Assembly (NCBI RefSeq): GCF_040954835.1
Contig: NC_090698.1
Location: forward strand, 2,540,501-2,604,500
Length of the DNA: 64,000 nt
Source of the DNA: Lepisosteus oculatus
Taxonomy: Eukaryota; Chordata; Actinopteri; Semionotiformes; Lepisosteidae
Direction of reading: 5' to 3'
In this document: positions 50,801 through 60,228 of the stretch, piece by piece
Position numbering within the stretch: the stretch's first letter is position 1
Layout of the letters: every line of letters begins with the position of its first letter
Position numbers and translations under genes: made by a program
The notes under the pieces: model-generated
What the model saw: only the letters and a program-made list of their open reading frames with translations
Database searches by the model: none
Told to the model about the DNA's origin: nothing

Positions 50801-53800
50801 GAGATCTGGCATGTCTCTGAGGAGTTTCTCCCCTAAACGCAGGGCTGCTGGTCGGGCTGTCTTCTCTGTGGGAAAACTGGATTTAAGGGCTGCACTGTGC
50901 CAGACATCCGTGCTTTCCCAGTCTTTTATCGTTTTCTGTTAGGCTGCACAGAGCGCCTTTTATGAGGCCGGTGTGCAATATTCTTGGGACAACAGGAATA
51001 AATCTGCTACCGACACCCCTGAGAGCAGCGCCTGACTGGGAGGGATGTGCTGAGAGGGAAGGAGGCGATTTAGATGCATTCAGGGCCCTGACAATCATCT
51101 CCTTGAAAGCAATAAAACAACAATATGAATTCATTACAAACCACTAGATGAAGGGCAGGGTGGTGGAATGAGGGCATTGTCATCTAGTCACTTTTCTTAC
51201 TGGAAAGGCCCGTGAGAGACACTGCAGGACTAGTTAAACACAGCTGATCCTCGCGGCAGGTATCCGCACAGGCCATGTGAAAATTGTTGTCTTGGACTGT
51301 AAATCTTCCACCTCGTTTGCTGTTCTTGCTCATACTGTGTCCGGCAGCTTCTACGGGGTTCACACAGTGCACATCTCCACTGTGTGACACATTCACTATT
51401 ACCTGTGATTTATGATGTTCTCTTATTTTATAGTGACCTTTTATCACAGACTACAAGTAGACTTGAGAATAGAAGCCCGATGATTGCATACCATTGATGG
51501 TAGCTATGTCACCGCCTCTCCCTGCCCCCTGCCCCTTCACTGGCTCGACCTTGACCTTCCCTTGGCTTCTGCCGTTGAAAGAAAAGAAGTACCACTCAGC
51601 CCCCTGTTACCGCCATCAGCCTTGGCTCAGGACATGTTGGGTCGGGGATACAAGAGGGAGCACGAAAAGGAGGTGGCTCATGCACCTCAGGGTCTGACAG
51701 CTCGGATCCTTGTGCATCGTGTAGGGTGAAACTGGGTTGGTCGTGCGGATGGCCAGTGTTTATTCTGGGGTGGAGTGGGGGCAGGGAAGTGTTGTGGGAA
51801 AACAGGATGACTCCTCTGCGTCCCTGTGTAATTCCTAGAAACTGTTTAAAATTGGATCCGGGGCGTGGGAAAGAGCCTTCATTTCTTCCCCCTCCCTGTG
51901 TCTTCGCATCAGGGACTCCACCGGCTCAGTCCGGCCTCCAGAAGTGCGATTCGGAAAGGTGTTGCGAGTGTCTGTGATGAGCTTGCACGCTCAGTCATGT
52001 CAGGTTTTGTTGTGTTTGGCACGCTGAGGGTAGTGTGGGCAGACTCAGACTCCCGATTTGAGAACTGCATCGTTCTGTGTGCCTGACCTTTTGAGATCTC
52101 CTCTGGGACGGCTCAGGCCGGCTCATTTTCTAAAAGCAGGCTGACGGAGTCCTGCTCGTTTAAAGCTCTTCCTGGCCTGAGTGAAAGAGGCAAGGGACGT
52201 GCTTTTCTTCTGAAAGTGTGCACGAATGCTGTAAGACGACACTGACATTTCAGGGCACGATAACTGTTCTTTCCTTCTTTACAATTGTACTGCTTCACGT
52301 CTCCCTTGAGACCCTGGGTTCAATTCTGGACCTGGATTGCTATCTCCTCGGAGTTTGCATGTTCCCCCTGTGATCGCGGGGGTTTCGTAATGTGCAGTGG
52401 TTTCCTCCCACAGTCCAAAGATATGCTGGTGGGTTAACTGACTTCTGGGCGAATTGGCCCTGGTGTGAGTGGGTGTATGTGGGTGTGTTTTTGTTCGTGT
52501 GTGTCGTGGCTGTACCCTGCCTTGTGCTCGTTGCTTGCTGGGACAGGCCCCGGCTCCCTCACGGGCCTGAACTGGAAAGAGAGGGTAGAAAATGGATGGA
52601 TGGTGACCAGGTTGTGTGTCCTGAATCAGAAACATGGTAGCTGGTGGATGGCATGGAGGGCCTGGGCAGGTGAGAGATCCACCGCGACACAGGGGCCAGC
52701 GAGGGCTTCCTGCTGCTGGCCGCTGCCCATATCTGTTCTGGCGACTTCCTCCTCAGCCCGTCCAGGCACGGACACCGAGTCACAGGCCGATCTCTCTCCC
52801 TTCGGAAGGGCTCCGCGGCCCCGGCTCTCGTTCTTCTGACCAGCCGAGAAGAGGGCTATATGGCCTCAGTTCAGAAAAACTGACAGGACTGGCCCCTCTA
52901 AGGGAAGCTAAGAGCCAAGCGTGGATCTGTCCTTGAACTCCAGTTAAACACTGTAGCACACTTGTTTCACATGTGCACTATCGGCGGTGAAAGATAGAAC
53001 TGTGGGGGGATGTTCTCTCTCCAGCCTGGGAAAATCTTGATAAACTTTGAGAAGGCACGGAGCTGACTCAGTACAGCGTGAATGTTTCTTTTTCAGTCCT
53101 TTTTCATCAGGAATTGCAGGAATCGTGCATTTTCCGGTTTGAAAGCTCGCCCCTCACTGGGGGCGGTTTGCGAGGATGCTGGGGGTCAGCAGCAATGTTG
53201 GGAGTGAAGGTTCCGTCTTCCCTGTCGATGCTGAAAGGACAGACAGAGTTCCGTTTACCTGCGGTCCCGTGTGATGACTTCTGTAGCTACGTGTATTCAA
53301 CTGAGCTGCTCCTGGCAGCTGGGAAGGCCAGGAATCACATGCAACATGATGCCTCACACAACGCAACACAGAAACATCTCACAGAGCTGAGAAAAATCTA
53401 AATCCAGCATGCACTCAACACTACTGCCAGTGGGACAGGATCATTACTTACGATTTTGGAGTCATTAGATGATTTCTAATAGTTTTAGCTCCTTGTATTT
53501 GTATAGCACTTTTAATCCCAAAGGATCCCAAAGTGTTTTAGACATAACAGTCAGGATCTCGGTTTTACATCTCATCCGAAGGACGAAACCTCCTGCAGCA
53601 CAGTGCTCCCTGTCGCATTGGTCTGGGAATTGTGGTCCAGAGTAAAGAGCGCCCCCTACTTGTCCACCACCAGCACTAATGGCGGAAATCTGGGATTGTC
53701 CTTTGGGGTCTCCCATCCCAGTACTGGCCAGGCCCAGCCTTGCTTACGTTTGAGATCTAATGAGGTCGGACTAATAGGTTCTGAGCTAATTTTGCAATGA

Positions 53801-56800
53801 CTTCTAAAAACAAGAGTATTTTTTTGTCCACTTTCCATTGTAGAGCTTCATCGTGTCAGCTCAGTGTCAAAAACGTGATTTTTGCTCTTAGCATTTCTCA
53901 TTCCAAAGACAAGTCATAGCTTGGTTTGTTTTTCATGTGGTTGAAAACCTCATTTGAATAACTTATCCACTCCTTTAGAATAAGCTGAATCTTCAAGATA
54001 ATCCAATATTTAATTTCTGACATCAGGTTATATTTCCTTACTGCCAAAATTGCTTGTTAGGAAAACATGTATTACCTTGATTTTAAGAACAATTTGCCTA
54101 CAATGAGAAATACAATGTTACTAAAATTTATTTTCGGCAGCGATATGATCTGATGGTGTTTTGAGCAGAAAAGCCCTTGTAGAGGTGTGTGGTATTCCAT
54201 GGTAAAAGCAGAGTAGAACACAGTGAAGCATGGGTGAGTCATGAAAGAGAGATGACCACTGTCGCCTTGCTGGATAGTTTGTCCCAGAAACCCATCCTGA
54301 CAGTTTCCACAAAGTAAGTGCTTCCGGACCAAAGAGATTCAGTTCTTTTAAGGGCTGTATCCGATGTGAACGTGAGCTATTGTCTGCTTAAGTAAGAGCA
54401 TCATGGGAGAGCAAGTTTCCAAGAATGATTTAATGGGTGGGCGTCTGTCAGGGGAGTTGCTGCTAGCCCACAACTTAGAGCAGTAATGACAGAGAGCCGG
54501 GAGGCTGGATTACCAGGAGAAAAGGTGCTCTTTGTGTGAAATGCTCTGCTAGGAAGTCCGCTTTCATTCTGGCATAGTTCACTGACCCCTCAACCGAGCC
54601 GAATGAAGCACGTTGCCTGTTCTCTTTCGGCCTCTTAACGAGGCTGCAGATTGCACGGAGCAGCCAAAGCTTCGCAAGTCTCTTGAAACATGCGTCTCGT
54701 TTTTAGAAATATTAGGCCCCAATTAAAAAAAAGGAACTGGGTCAAATGAGGAGCAGTGTGCTCAGCTGCGGTGCAGCGCAGGAGGTCTGGGCGTCCCAGG
54801 GAGCAGAGTGGGGAACAAGAGGCTCTTTATAGGTCTGTCTGACAGCTGGGAGGATGCCAGCGATGTTGCCTATGTCCGTGTGGCCTTGTGTTTCCTGTCC
54901 CGGGAGGCTCTGGGATCTGGGGCTCACTGTGAAGATGGGATAACAGGTGTGTAGATCTCTCTTTTCTGGGGCCCCTCCTGAGCAGCATCCTGGCTGGAAG
55001 GCAATTAGCTCGCTGGGTCAGGCCTCAGGCCCACTCAGGCCCGCAGGGATATTTTAGGCAACTGGTATTGAATGGAAAGCTGAGAAATGAGATTTGCTGT
55101 TTGGAGGTCGCAATAAGATCAATCGAAGTGATTGATTCATGGCCCATTTAATCTAAGAAACAAAATGGATTTGCTTTACAGCAGCAGTCTGCTTGGACTG
55201 GAGCACCAGTGCTAGGTATTGTAATAGACTGTTGACCTGAGGTTTTGACAGCTCTCTCTTTTCGCTCTCCATCTCTCGGTCTCAGGAGCGATGGATCTCC
55301 TCCAGTGTGCTTCTGGGGGTACTTCCATCTCCCCGTCTGCCTGGCCAGCCATCCCAGCCTTGTCCCTGTGTTCCTGTGGCTCCCCCACGCTCCCTTTCTT
55401 CTCCCTTGGCTTCCATCGCCACTCCAGGTCAGAACAGGCCAGGCGGATTCAGGACACAGCACTTTTTTTTTCCTTTAGCCCATCACACATTCCTGTTAAA
55501 ACCTCAATGTGGTCACTTTATTCTTCTGAAATATTAAAAAATAAAGCACTTTGCTGGGATTACCAAAGCATTGTTTTTTGGGACGAATGCAGAGGCTGCT
55601 GCAGGACTAGTGGCCTGTAGCCAGGAGGGGAAGATAGACTCCATGTGGCAGATGCTTTGGGTTTTACTTTAAAAATGTTTGCCCTTTAATAGCATTAATA
55701 TTTCACGGAAGTAGGAATGACCATTTTTCAGCAGCTTACAATCCGAAAGCTACAAGCATAAATCTTGGCATTGTGTCTGAAACTCGATTATCCATTATGT
55801 CTGTAAGTGTGCGGACGCACTAGGAGTTACTGAGGGGAACAAAAAAGCTCCACCAGTGACACTACACACGCAGAGACCTGATCTTCCTGAGTTAGCTCTG
55901 GCAGGCCAGTCCTGACCAGCTCGCCCTGGCGGAGCTCCTGACAGCTGCCCTTACAGGGGTTTAGGGTGGTATCGCCACTGGCTCTAAGGTCGTGGGGTTT
56001 CAGACCAATCCAAAGGGCAGCTTCAAGATGCTGGTCCTCAAAGTCTCGGTGCACTTTTCTTAGTTGCAGTTGCGGGCAGTATGGTGGTGATGTGGTCAGC
56101 ACCGCTGGCCCGGATCTCTTCAGTCCTCGGTTGGATTCTGACCCGGAGTGTTCATCCGGTTGTCCAGTTTGTTTGACTGTTGCCCACAGATTGTCTGAGT
56201 GCCCTGTGATGGACAGGTGTCTTGTCCCGGGTGTGGACCGCCACGTGATGGGCTCTGGGTTACCTGAACCCCAACCAAGAATCAGAGGTTCTCTGGTGGG
56301 GGATGGGTGGACTTGCAGTTGCAGGTGTGATTTTGTGACGCTCGTGGGGGTTAGCCACCTCTCGTACCCCTCAAACCGGACACAACCTGCACCCAGGACA
56401 GAACACGCCGGGTGAGATGAGGCGGAGGCTGCTCACGCGCTCTGCTGTGCAGCTTCAGAGTGGGAGCCCCGGGCAGGTCTGTGAGGCGAGATTTACGACC
56501 ACGGTGCTGCTGCTACTTGCAGGGCTGTGGCACAGTGCCGCTAAATAGCGGAGTGGTTGGGGCATGCCTGCAAACCTCTCCCGGACGTCCAAAATAAAAC
56601 TCTGCGTTTGACTGGGGAACCACAGGCAGCTCCCTCAGTGATGATCACACAGAACCTTGCGAAGACTGCAGACAGAGGGCGCTGCCGAGCTGGGGGGAGT
56701 TTTTCCAGGAGCTGTAAGAAAGTCTTCTTGCACAATCGCCACACGTTGTCGGCAGCACAGCTTGTCACGAGCACCAGGCGTGAGCCAAGGAGACACACCT

Positions 56801-59800
56801 CTCAGCTCGCAATGTTGTGTAGTTTACTCTGCACTCTTGATCTTTGGTTCCTTTTAGCCGAGCTAAATTGTTTTGATGTTAGCTTTCAAATAGCTGCGGT
56901 ACATGCGTTGACTGATGTGAAGGGAGCAGTCCTGTCTGTTCCGTGAAGGGAGGCTGGGTGTAGCAGTTAAAGTCAAGGACTTGTGAACATGTAGTTTCAG
57001 GTTCAAGGCCAGCACCTGTGCCACTGCCTTGTGGTCACTCTGAGCTCATTACCGAAACTCCTTGAGCCTTGTCCTTTAAACTGTCCTGCTGGTCAGGGAC
57101 TCTGTTTGGTCTCGGTCACTCCCTGATCCAGGGCTACTCAGCCTGCTGCCCTTCCAGAGTACTGCAGGGCTTGAAGTATAACCCAGCATCCCAGTGTCCA
57201 GTGCGGCAGAGGGTCACGTGCGTGTGCTCCCTGCGCACCCCCCAGTGCCAGGTCTCCGCAGGTATCTCCATCTGGCTGCTTGCTTCTTCTGCTAGTGCTG
57301 GGAGCGTTTACTCTTTCCTAAGCCCTGAGTAGGTGCCATGGGAACGGGCTGCTCTTGGTAAGCAGCCAGCGCTGATGTCATCCCACTGTGTGTGCACGAT
57401 CATTTTATCCTCTCTTCCACGGGGGGGAGGGCACCGGCCTGACTCCGCAGAGAGTTTAGCAGGGGGGCAGCTCAGGGGCAGGCATCTGCTCGCTCCTCGC
57501 TCCCCAGAAAGGAGTGTCTTCCTGTTGCTCTCCACTCTCCTTGGCTACCTAGGCGGTGTTGTGCGGCTGGGGTTGGGGACTCAGGGTTTGTTGCTGCTGC
57601 AGTTAGCACCGTGGAGAGAGAGAGAGCTCTTCAGGGAGGGACAAGTAGGGCTCCCTCTTGCACCTACTGCTTTACCTGCGTGATATGGTGCGGCTCTGCA
57701 TTGCTGTCCCGTGTGTTCTTCCTGACCACCTGGCTGAGGTGCAGAGCAAAATGTAAAATCCTGTTGAACCCAGCAGGTCTGAGGAAATGGAATGTCTGTG
57801 CCACACAACATTTTGGCTAAAGGAGGGTTTCGAAAAAGGCTACTCAGAATTGATAGGGAAGAATAGGGAAAAGGGAAGGAAATGAATATTGCAAAGTGCT
57901 CTGAGGTCCATTAGTTTAGACCACACATACATCCTTATTTTGACAATGCGTTCGCTCTGTCTGCCTCAGAGCACATTGATCAGCTGTGAAGTCGGCTGGA
58001 GACGAAAGCAGGCTCCCTCTGCAGGAGTGGGTGACTGTTCCACCACTGGGGAGTGTGGCCTGGTATCCTTGTCTGATCTCCCACCCGTCAGGGGACACCC
58101 TGCGGTTCTGACAGAAGGCACCCCACCAGTTTCTCTCTGGGATGTGGCTGTGCTTAGTGAGTGGATTCCCATCAGGGGGTCGATCTGCACACAGAACGTC
58201 CGGGAGGTGATAGGAGCCCTGTCTTCTGCATTTGCAAAGGCACATAGGTTTAAACAGAGGGCCGTGCCAAGGGAAGGAAATGCACTTTTTAGTGACAGGG
58301 ATTGTGTTCACAGCCTGTTGACAAGTCACGGTATTACCTGCACACTCTGCCTGCATAAGAGCAAACCTGCTTGTTCCATTGGACCCCCATCACTCTTTCC
58401 TGTTCAGAGGAACATGTTTGAAAAACTTCCATGAGACACTGGCAGTTCTTTACCCAAAGGGCTGCAGGAGTGTGGAACAAGCAAGCCAGTCATATTGTTG
58501 AAGCCGATATCCTGGCTTCCTTCAAGACGCAGCTGGATCACAAACCAAGCAAGCTTCAAGCAACCTCTACTTGTAATGAGAGGAGGGAGGTCTATTGAAA
58601 AATGGCCAGCTGATCATAAAAAGTGCTCCCTCCTCCCTTTCCCAAAAGGCAGGGGTATGCTAATGACATGGGCCGTAATGAAGACCCCCTCGTGCTGAAG
58701 CAGCAGGGTCACAGAAGAGTGAGGCTGATTGCCTCTTGGATCGCAAGTGGCTGCCAGGGAAACGAGAGGCACCGGCCTCTGCACTCGAGCTGCGGGTCAG
58801 CTCAGCCGTGACGCCGCAACCTAACCGCGCATGATGTGAGGATCAGCCCAAGCGAAGCACCAGGGAGAGGCAGCACCAGGAATCCCAATGAGGCAATTCC
58901 AGAGCCGGGGCTGGGCTCTCCTGGTAGAGAGGAGAGTGCTGTGGGGAGCGGAGACTGGGCTCCAGGTTGTCATGGAGCAGCTGGACTGCTGCTGGGCTCC
59001 CAGTGAGTCCCATGTTGTAGAAAGAGAGATGGAGGAGCCATCTGTGTTCTGCATGCTTGGAGATTTTGGAGGCCACACTGTGGCTCTTTAGGTGAGATTG
59101 CCTGACTGCTGAAGAACTCTGCCACACAAATATGCACACCCAGCAAAAACATGCAAAAGGGTTTCCTCCTCAATAATAACAACAATAATAATAATACACA
59201 TTTTTATATATAGCACCTTTAAAGGCGGCTTCTCAAAGCGCTTTACAGGATGACAACAACAATAAATAAAAAGAATGCACAAGATAAAACACAATTACAA
59301 TATATAGAGGAGACCGTGGATGGTGGTACTAAGAAGAGCAGAGGGGTGAAGAATGGAACCAGTGAAGTAAAGGCTCTTCTAAAGAAGAAGGAGTTTAGAG
59401 AAGGTGACTCTCTGATATCGTTGGGGAGAGAGTTCCAGAGCTTGGGGGCACAACGGGAGAAGGGCCTGTCACCCATACAATGTACATGGGCTGGGGGGGA
59501 CAGTTAGGAGACCAGAGTTAGAAGAGTGAAGGTTGCGAGGTGGGGAGTAGGGCGATAATAGTTCAGACAGGTACTGAGGTGCCAAACATACAGTGGTGCA
59601 AACTGCATTCTGCTTCTCCGGGGTCCAAGTCAGGCACTGATTTGTGCGGCACACAAGGCCAGACTGACACTTTAGGAGGTGTTGGTGTCTGCTTGGTTTT
59701 GTGCTGTATGATTTCACTGTCAAGGCTGCATCTCTCTTTCTCTGTGCCCATCTCTAGCCAAGCTGGCTCAGCGGGTCTGTCTGAGGGAGAGAGATCTGGC

Positions 59801-60228
59801 TGACTATTAACCTGAAAAATCAACCTGGCACTTTAATATTCCACACTCAGTGAAACTCCCCATTGTGTAACTAACATGTTCCAAATGAGTTAGCAAATTC
59901 TTAAAGCAAGAGAGAGTCCAAAATTACTAATCACTAAGGTTTGAGCAAACAGTTTCCACTACTCTGTGTAATTCCCTTAAACTCTATCAGCACAGAAGAG
60001 AGAAGCTACAAGGAAATTTAATTGAAGGTGGCAACTGGCCTCTGGGGAAGGATTAGACTGGCAAGCAGCTAATAAGTGCAGCGAAGTGCTTGTTCAAATC
60101 TGAACAGACCCAGAATCACTGCAGAACCACAGTGCTGACATGTGTGTCCTCCTGTCTTTCTCTCTTGCAGAAATCCTTCTCCTTGGTGCTGGAGGTGCTG
60201 GACCATGACAATGACACTGTAGGGGCAG
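35845..60228 (+). CDS. Jagged-family Notch ligand (JAG2-like), first three exons; 3' end beyond window
   Basis: Jagged proteins are type I membrane ligands that activate Notch receptors on neighbouring cells. Three exons are seen: 35845-35895 (start and signal peptide, VVCVVLLVLQ), 40917-41231 (315 nt) and 60171-60228 (58 nt). Exon 2 encodes most of the MNNL domain: GVFELQIEQLQNTNG, the CC pair, CDTFLRACLKEYQ, GPCTFGAGSTGVLGGNSFSL and IPFKYAWP. Exon 3 gives KSFSLVLEVLDHDNDT. Exons 1 and 2 end in phase 0 and exon 3 in phase 1, as expected for Jagged genes. LLSG before the CC pair, DG after it, and DNDT resemble JAG2 more than JAG1, but the position beside snrpa is not that of human JAG2, so no symbol is given. 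A Gly-rich insert follows the CC pair. An in-frame upstream ATG at 35776 would add 23 residues; the shorter form is preferred for its better Kozak context and signal peptide. DSL and EGF exons were not found before 64000. Confidence 0.9.
38195..38495. repeat. Degenerate GTGTGTCAGTG minisatellite
   Basis: About 300 bp built from variants of GTGTGTCAGTG, GGTTCAGTG and CTCTCAGTCACTGTG with irregular higher-order periods. Its core resembles the octamer array at 13782-13871. Confidence 0.85.
39890..40290 (-). mobile_element. CR1/L2-like LINE 3' end, minus strand
   Basis: Minus-strand translation from about 40167 gives MVEVWNKLPSNSAELNTQ, a typical reverse-transcriptase ORF end preceded by ACAAAGGGTGG. 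The plus strand shows the complementary GGGCAGCTTGTTCCAGACTT block. It is a relic in intron 1. Confidence 0.65.
42395..42590 (+). mobile_element. tRNA-type SINE fragment
   Basis: The order CCCCTTGAGCAAGCTGCTTTACTCAGACTGCTCCAG, then CCCAGCTGCAGAAATGAGTA, TCACTTTGGATAAAGGTGTC and an AATAAT tail is the standard body and tail of a widespread fish tRNA SINE. The tRNA-like head is degraded. Confidence 0.75.
43281..43906 (-). mobile_element. Tigger/pogo-like DNA transposon, non-autonomous, degraded transposase
   Basis: The termini are inverted repeats: left CAGTAGAGCCCCGATTATCA and right, as reverse complement, CAGCACAGTCTCGATTATCC. Both have internal GTCGGATAAT motifs, and the element is flanked by TA at 43279-43280 and 43907-43908. 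Total length is 626 bp. The minus strand from 43696 to about 43440 retains pieces of a pogo-type transposase (MTSARRKKAVLSVEQKLEVL, later VDEALFLRFMQQ) broken by frameshifts and a stop. Full Tigger elements are about 2.4 kb, so most of the gene is deleted. Confidence 0.9.
43906..43962. repeat. ACATATA-type tandem repeat
   Basis: Variants of ACATATAA repeat from the right edge of the Tigger-like element to about 43957. Confidence 0.8.
47590..47850 (+). mobile_element. CR1/L2-like LINE 3' fragment
   Basis: Contains GGTCTCTATTTTGCACATAG then AGTAGTGAGTGTAGGGAACA and later GAAGCCAACTCGATGGGAAT TTTCAAGAA, the conserved blocks of this LINE end, with multiple stops. Confidence 0.6.
48612..48941. 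mobile_element. Solo LTR-like element with 5-bp target duplication
   Basis: The 330-bp unit begins TGTCACGGAC and ends GGGCGTGACA, so it has TG...CA ends with a 7-bp inverted repeat. It is flanked by the direct repeat CATCT (48607-48611 and 48942-48946). A TATA-like AAATATATAG lies at about 48839-48848. No internal LTR-retrotransposon sequence is present, so this is best read as a solo LTR left by recombination; a MITE with 5-bp duplication is the alternative. Confidence 0.75.
49834..50109. repeat. 46-bp minisatellite, six copies
   Basis: Six consecutive 46-bp units begin GGGGGCTGTAGTGTTAAGG and end with GTGGTCAGTGCAGTGA, differing at a few sites (TA/CA, GTC/GCC, GTGA/GCGA). The length 276 bp fits six whole units. 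Confidence 0.95.
52285..52610 (+). mobile_element. SINE with L2-like tail ending in ATGGATGGATGG
   Basis: A B-box-like GGGTTCAATTC (52317-52327) is followed by GGAGTTTGCATGTTCCCCCT, CAGTCCAAAGATATGCTGGT, GGCCCTGGTGTGAGTGGGTG, GGCTGTACCCTGCCTTGTGC, and the tail AAAATGGATGGATGG. This order is that of common fish SINEs that share their tail with L2-type LINEs. The extreme 5' part is lost. Confidence 0.8.
53476..53785 (-). mobile_element. 5S-rRNA-derived SINE (SINE3-like), best preserved head, minus strand
   Basis: Minus-strand sequence from about 53776 to 53708 follows the 5S rRNA gene closely: CCGACCTCATTAGATCTCAA then GCAAGGCTGGGCCTGGCCAG and TACTGGGATGGGAGACC. The body (AGTAGGGGGCGCTC at about 53647-53660) and the tail (TTGGGATCCTTTGGGATTAA, then AAGTGCTATACAAATACAAG) follow in order. 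Confidence 0.85.
56075..56420 (+). mobile_element. SINE with tRNA-like head and L2-type tail
   Basis: The head GGCAGTATGGTGGTGATGTG GTCAGCACCGCTGG has the usual GGCGGCACGGTGGCGCAGTGG-like form, with a weak B box. The tail includes GTGCCCTGTGATGGACAGGTGTC and GTCCCGGGTGTGGACC. The copy is old and diverged. Confidence 0.6.
56945..57070 (+). mobile_element. tRNA-type SINE fragment
   Basis: GGGTGTAGCAGTTAAAGTCAAGGACTT and a B-box-like GGTTCAAGGCC (57000-57010), then CCTTGTGGTCACTCTGAGC and CTCCTTGAGCCTT. Similar to the family at 42395 but truncated. Confidence 0.45.
58435..58590 (+). mobile_element. CR1/L2-like LINE 3' fragment
   Basis: TCTTTACCCAAAGGGCTGCA followed by GGAGTGTGGAACAAGCAAGC and TTGTTGAAGCCGATATCCTG, then CTTCCTTCAAGACGCAGCTGG, the same order as the other LINE ends in the window. 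Confidence 0.65.
59165..59560 (-). mobile_element. L2/Rex1-like LINE 3' end, minus strand
   Basis: Minus-strand 59476-59243 encodes GDRPFSRCAPKLWNSLPND then IRESPSLNSFFFRRAF, the hallmark C terminus of L2/Rex1-type reverse transcriptases. A 3' tail with AAAGCGCTTTGAGAAGCC and GGTGCTATATATAAAAATG, then a (TTA)n run, follows at the low-coordinate end. The frame is open for 77 codons, so the copy is fairly young, but it is severely 5'-truncated. Confidence 0.8.

Larger units (their letters stand above)
41232..60170 (+). other. Intron 2 of the Jagged-family gene (about 18.9 kb)
   Basis: It runs from donor CCG|GTGAGT to acceptor CTCTTGCAG|A. It carries two tRNA-type SINEs and a third fragment, a Tigger-like element, a solo LTR, a 46-bp minisatellite, a 5S-type SINE, several LINE ends and another SINE (52285-52610). 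GC-rich patches at 45890-46400 and 50230-50600 could be regulatory. No additional coding exon was recognised. Confidence 0.75.

Noticed and set aside
53690-53776. 5S ribosomal RNA gene
   Set aside because: Only part of the 5S sequence is present, diverged, and joined to a SINE body and tail repeated elsewhere in the window.
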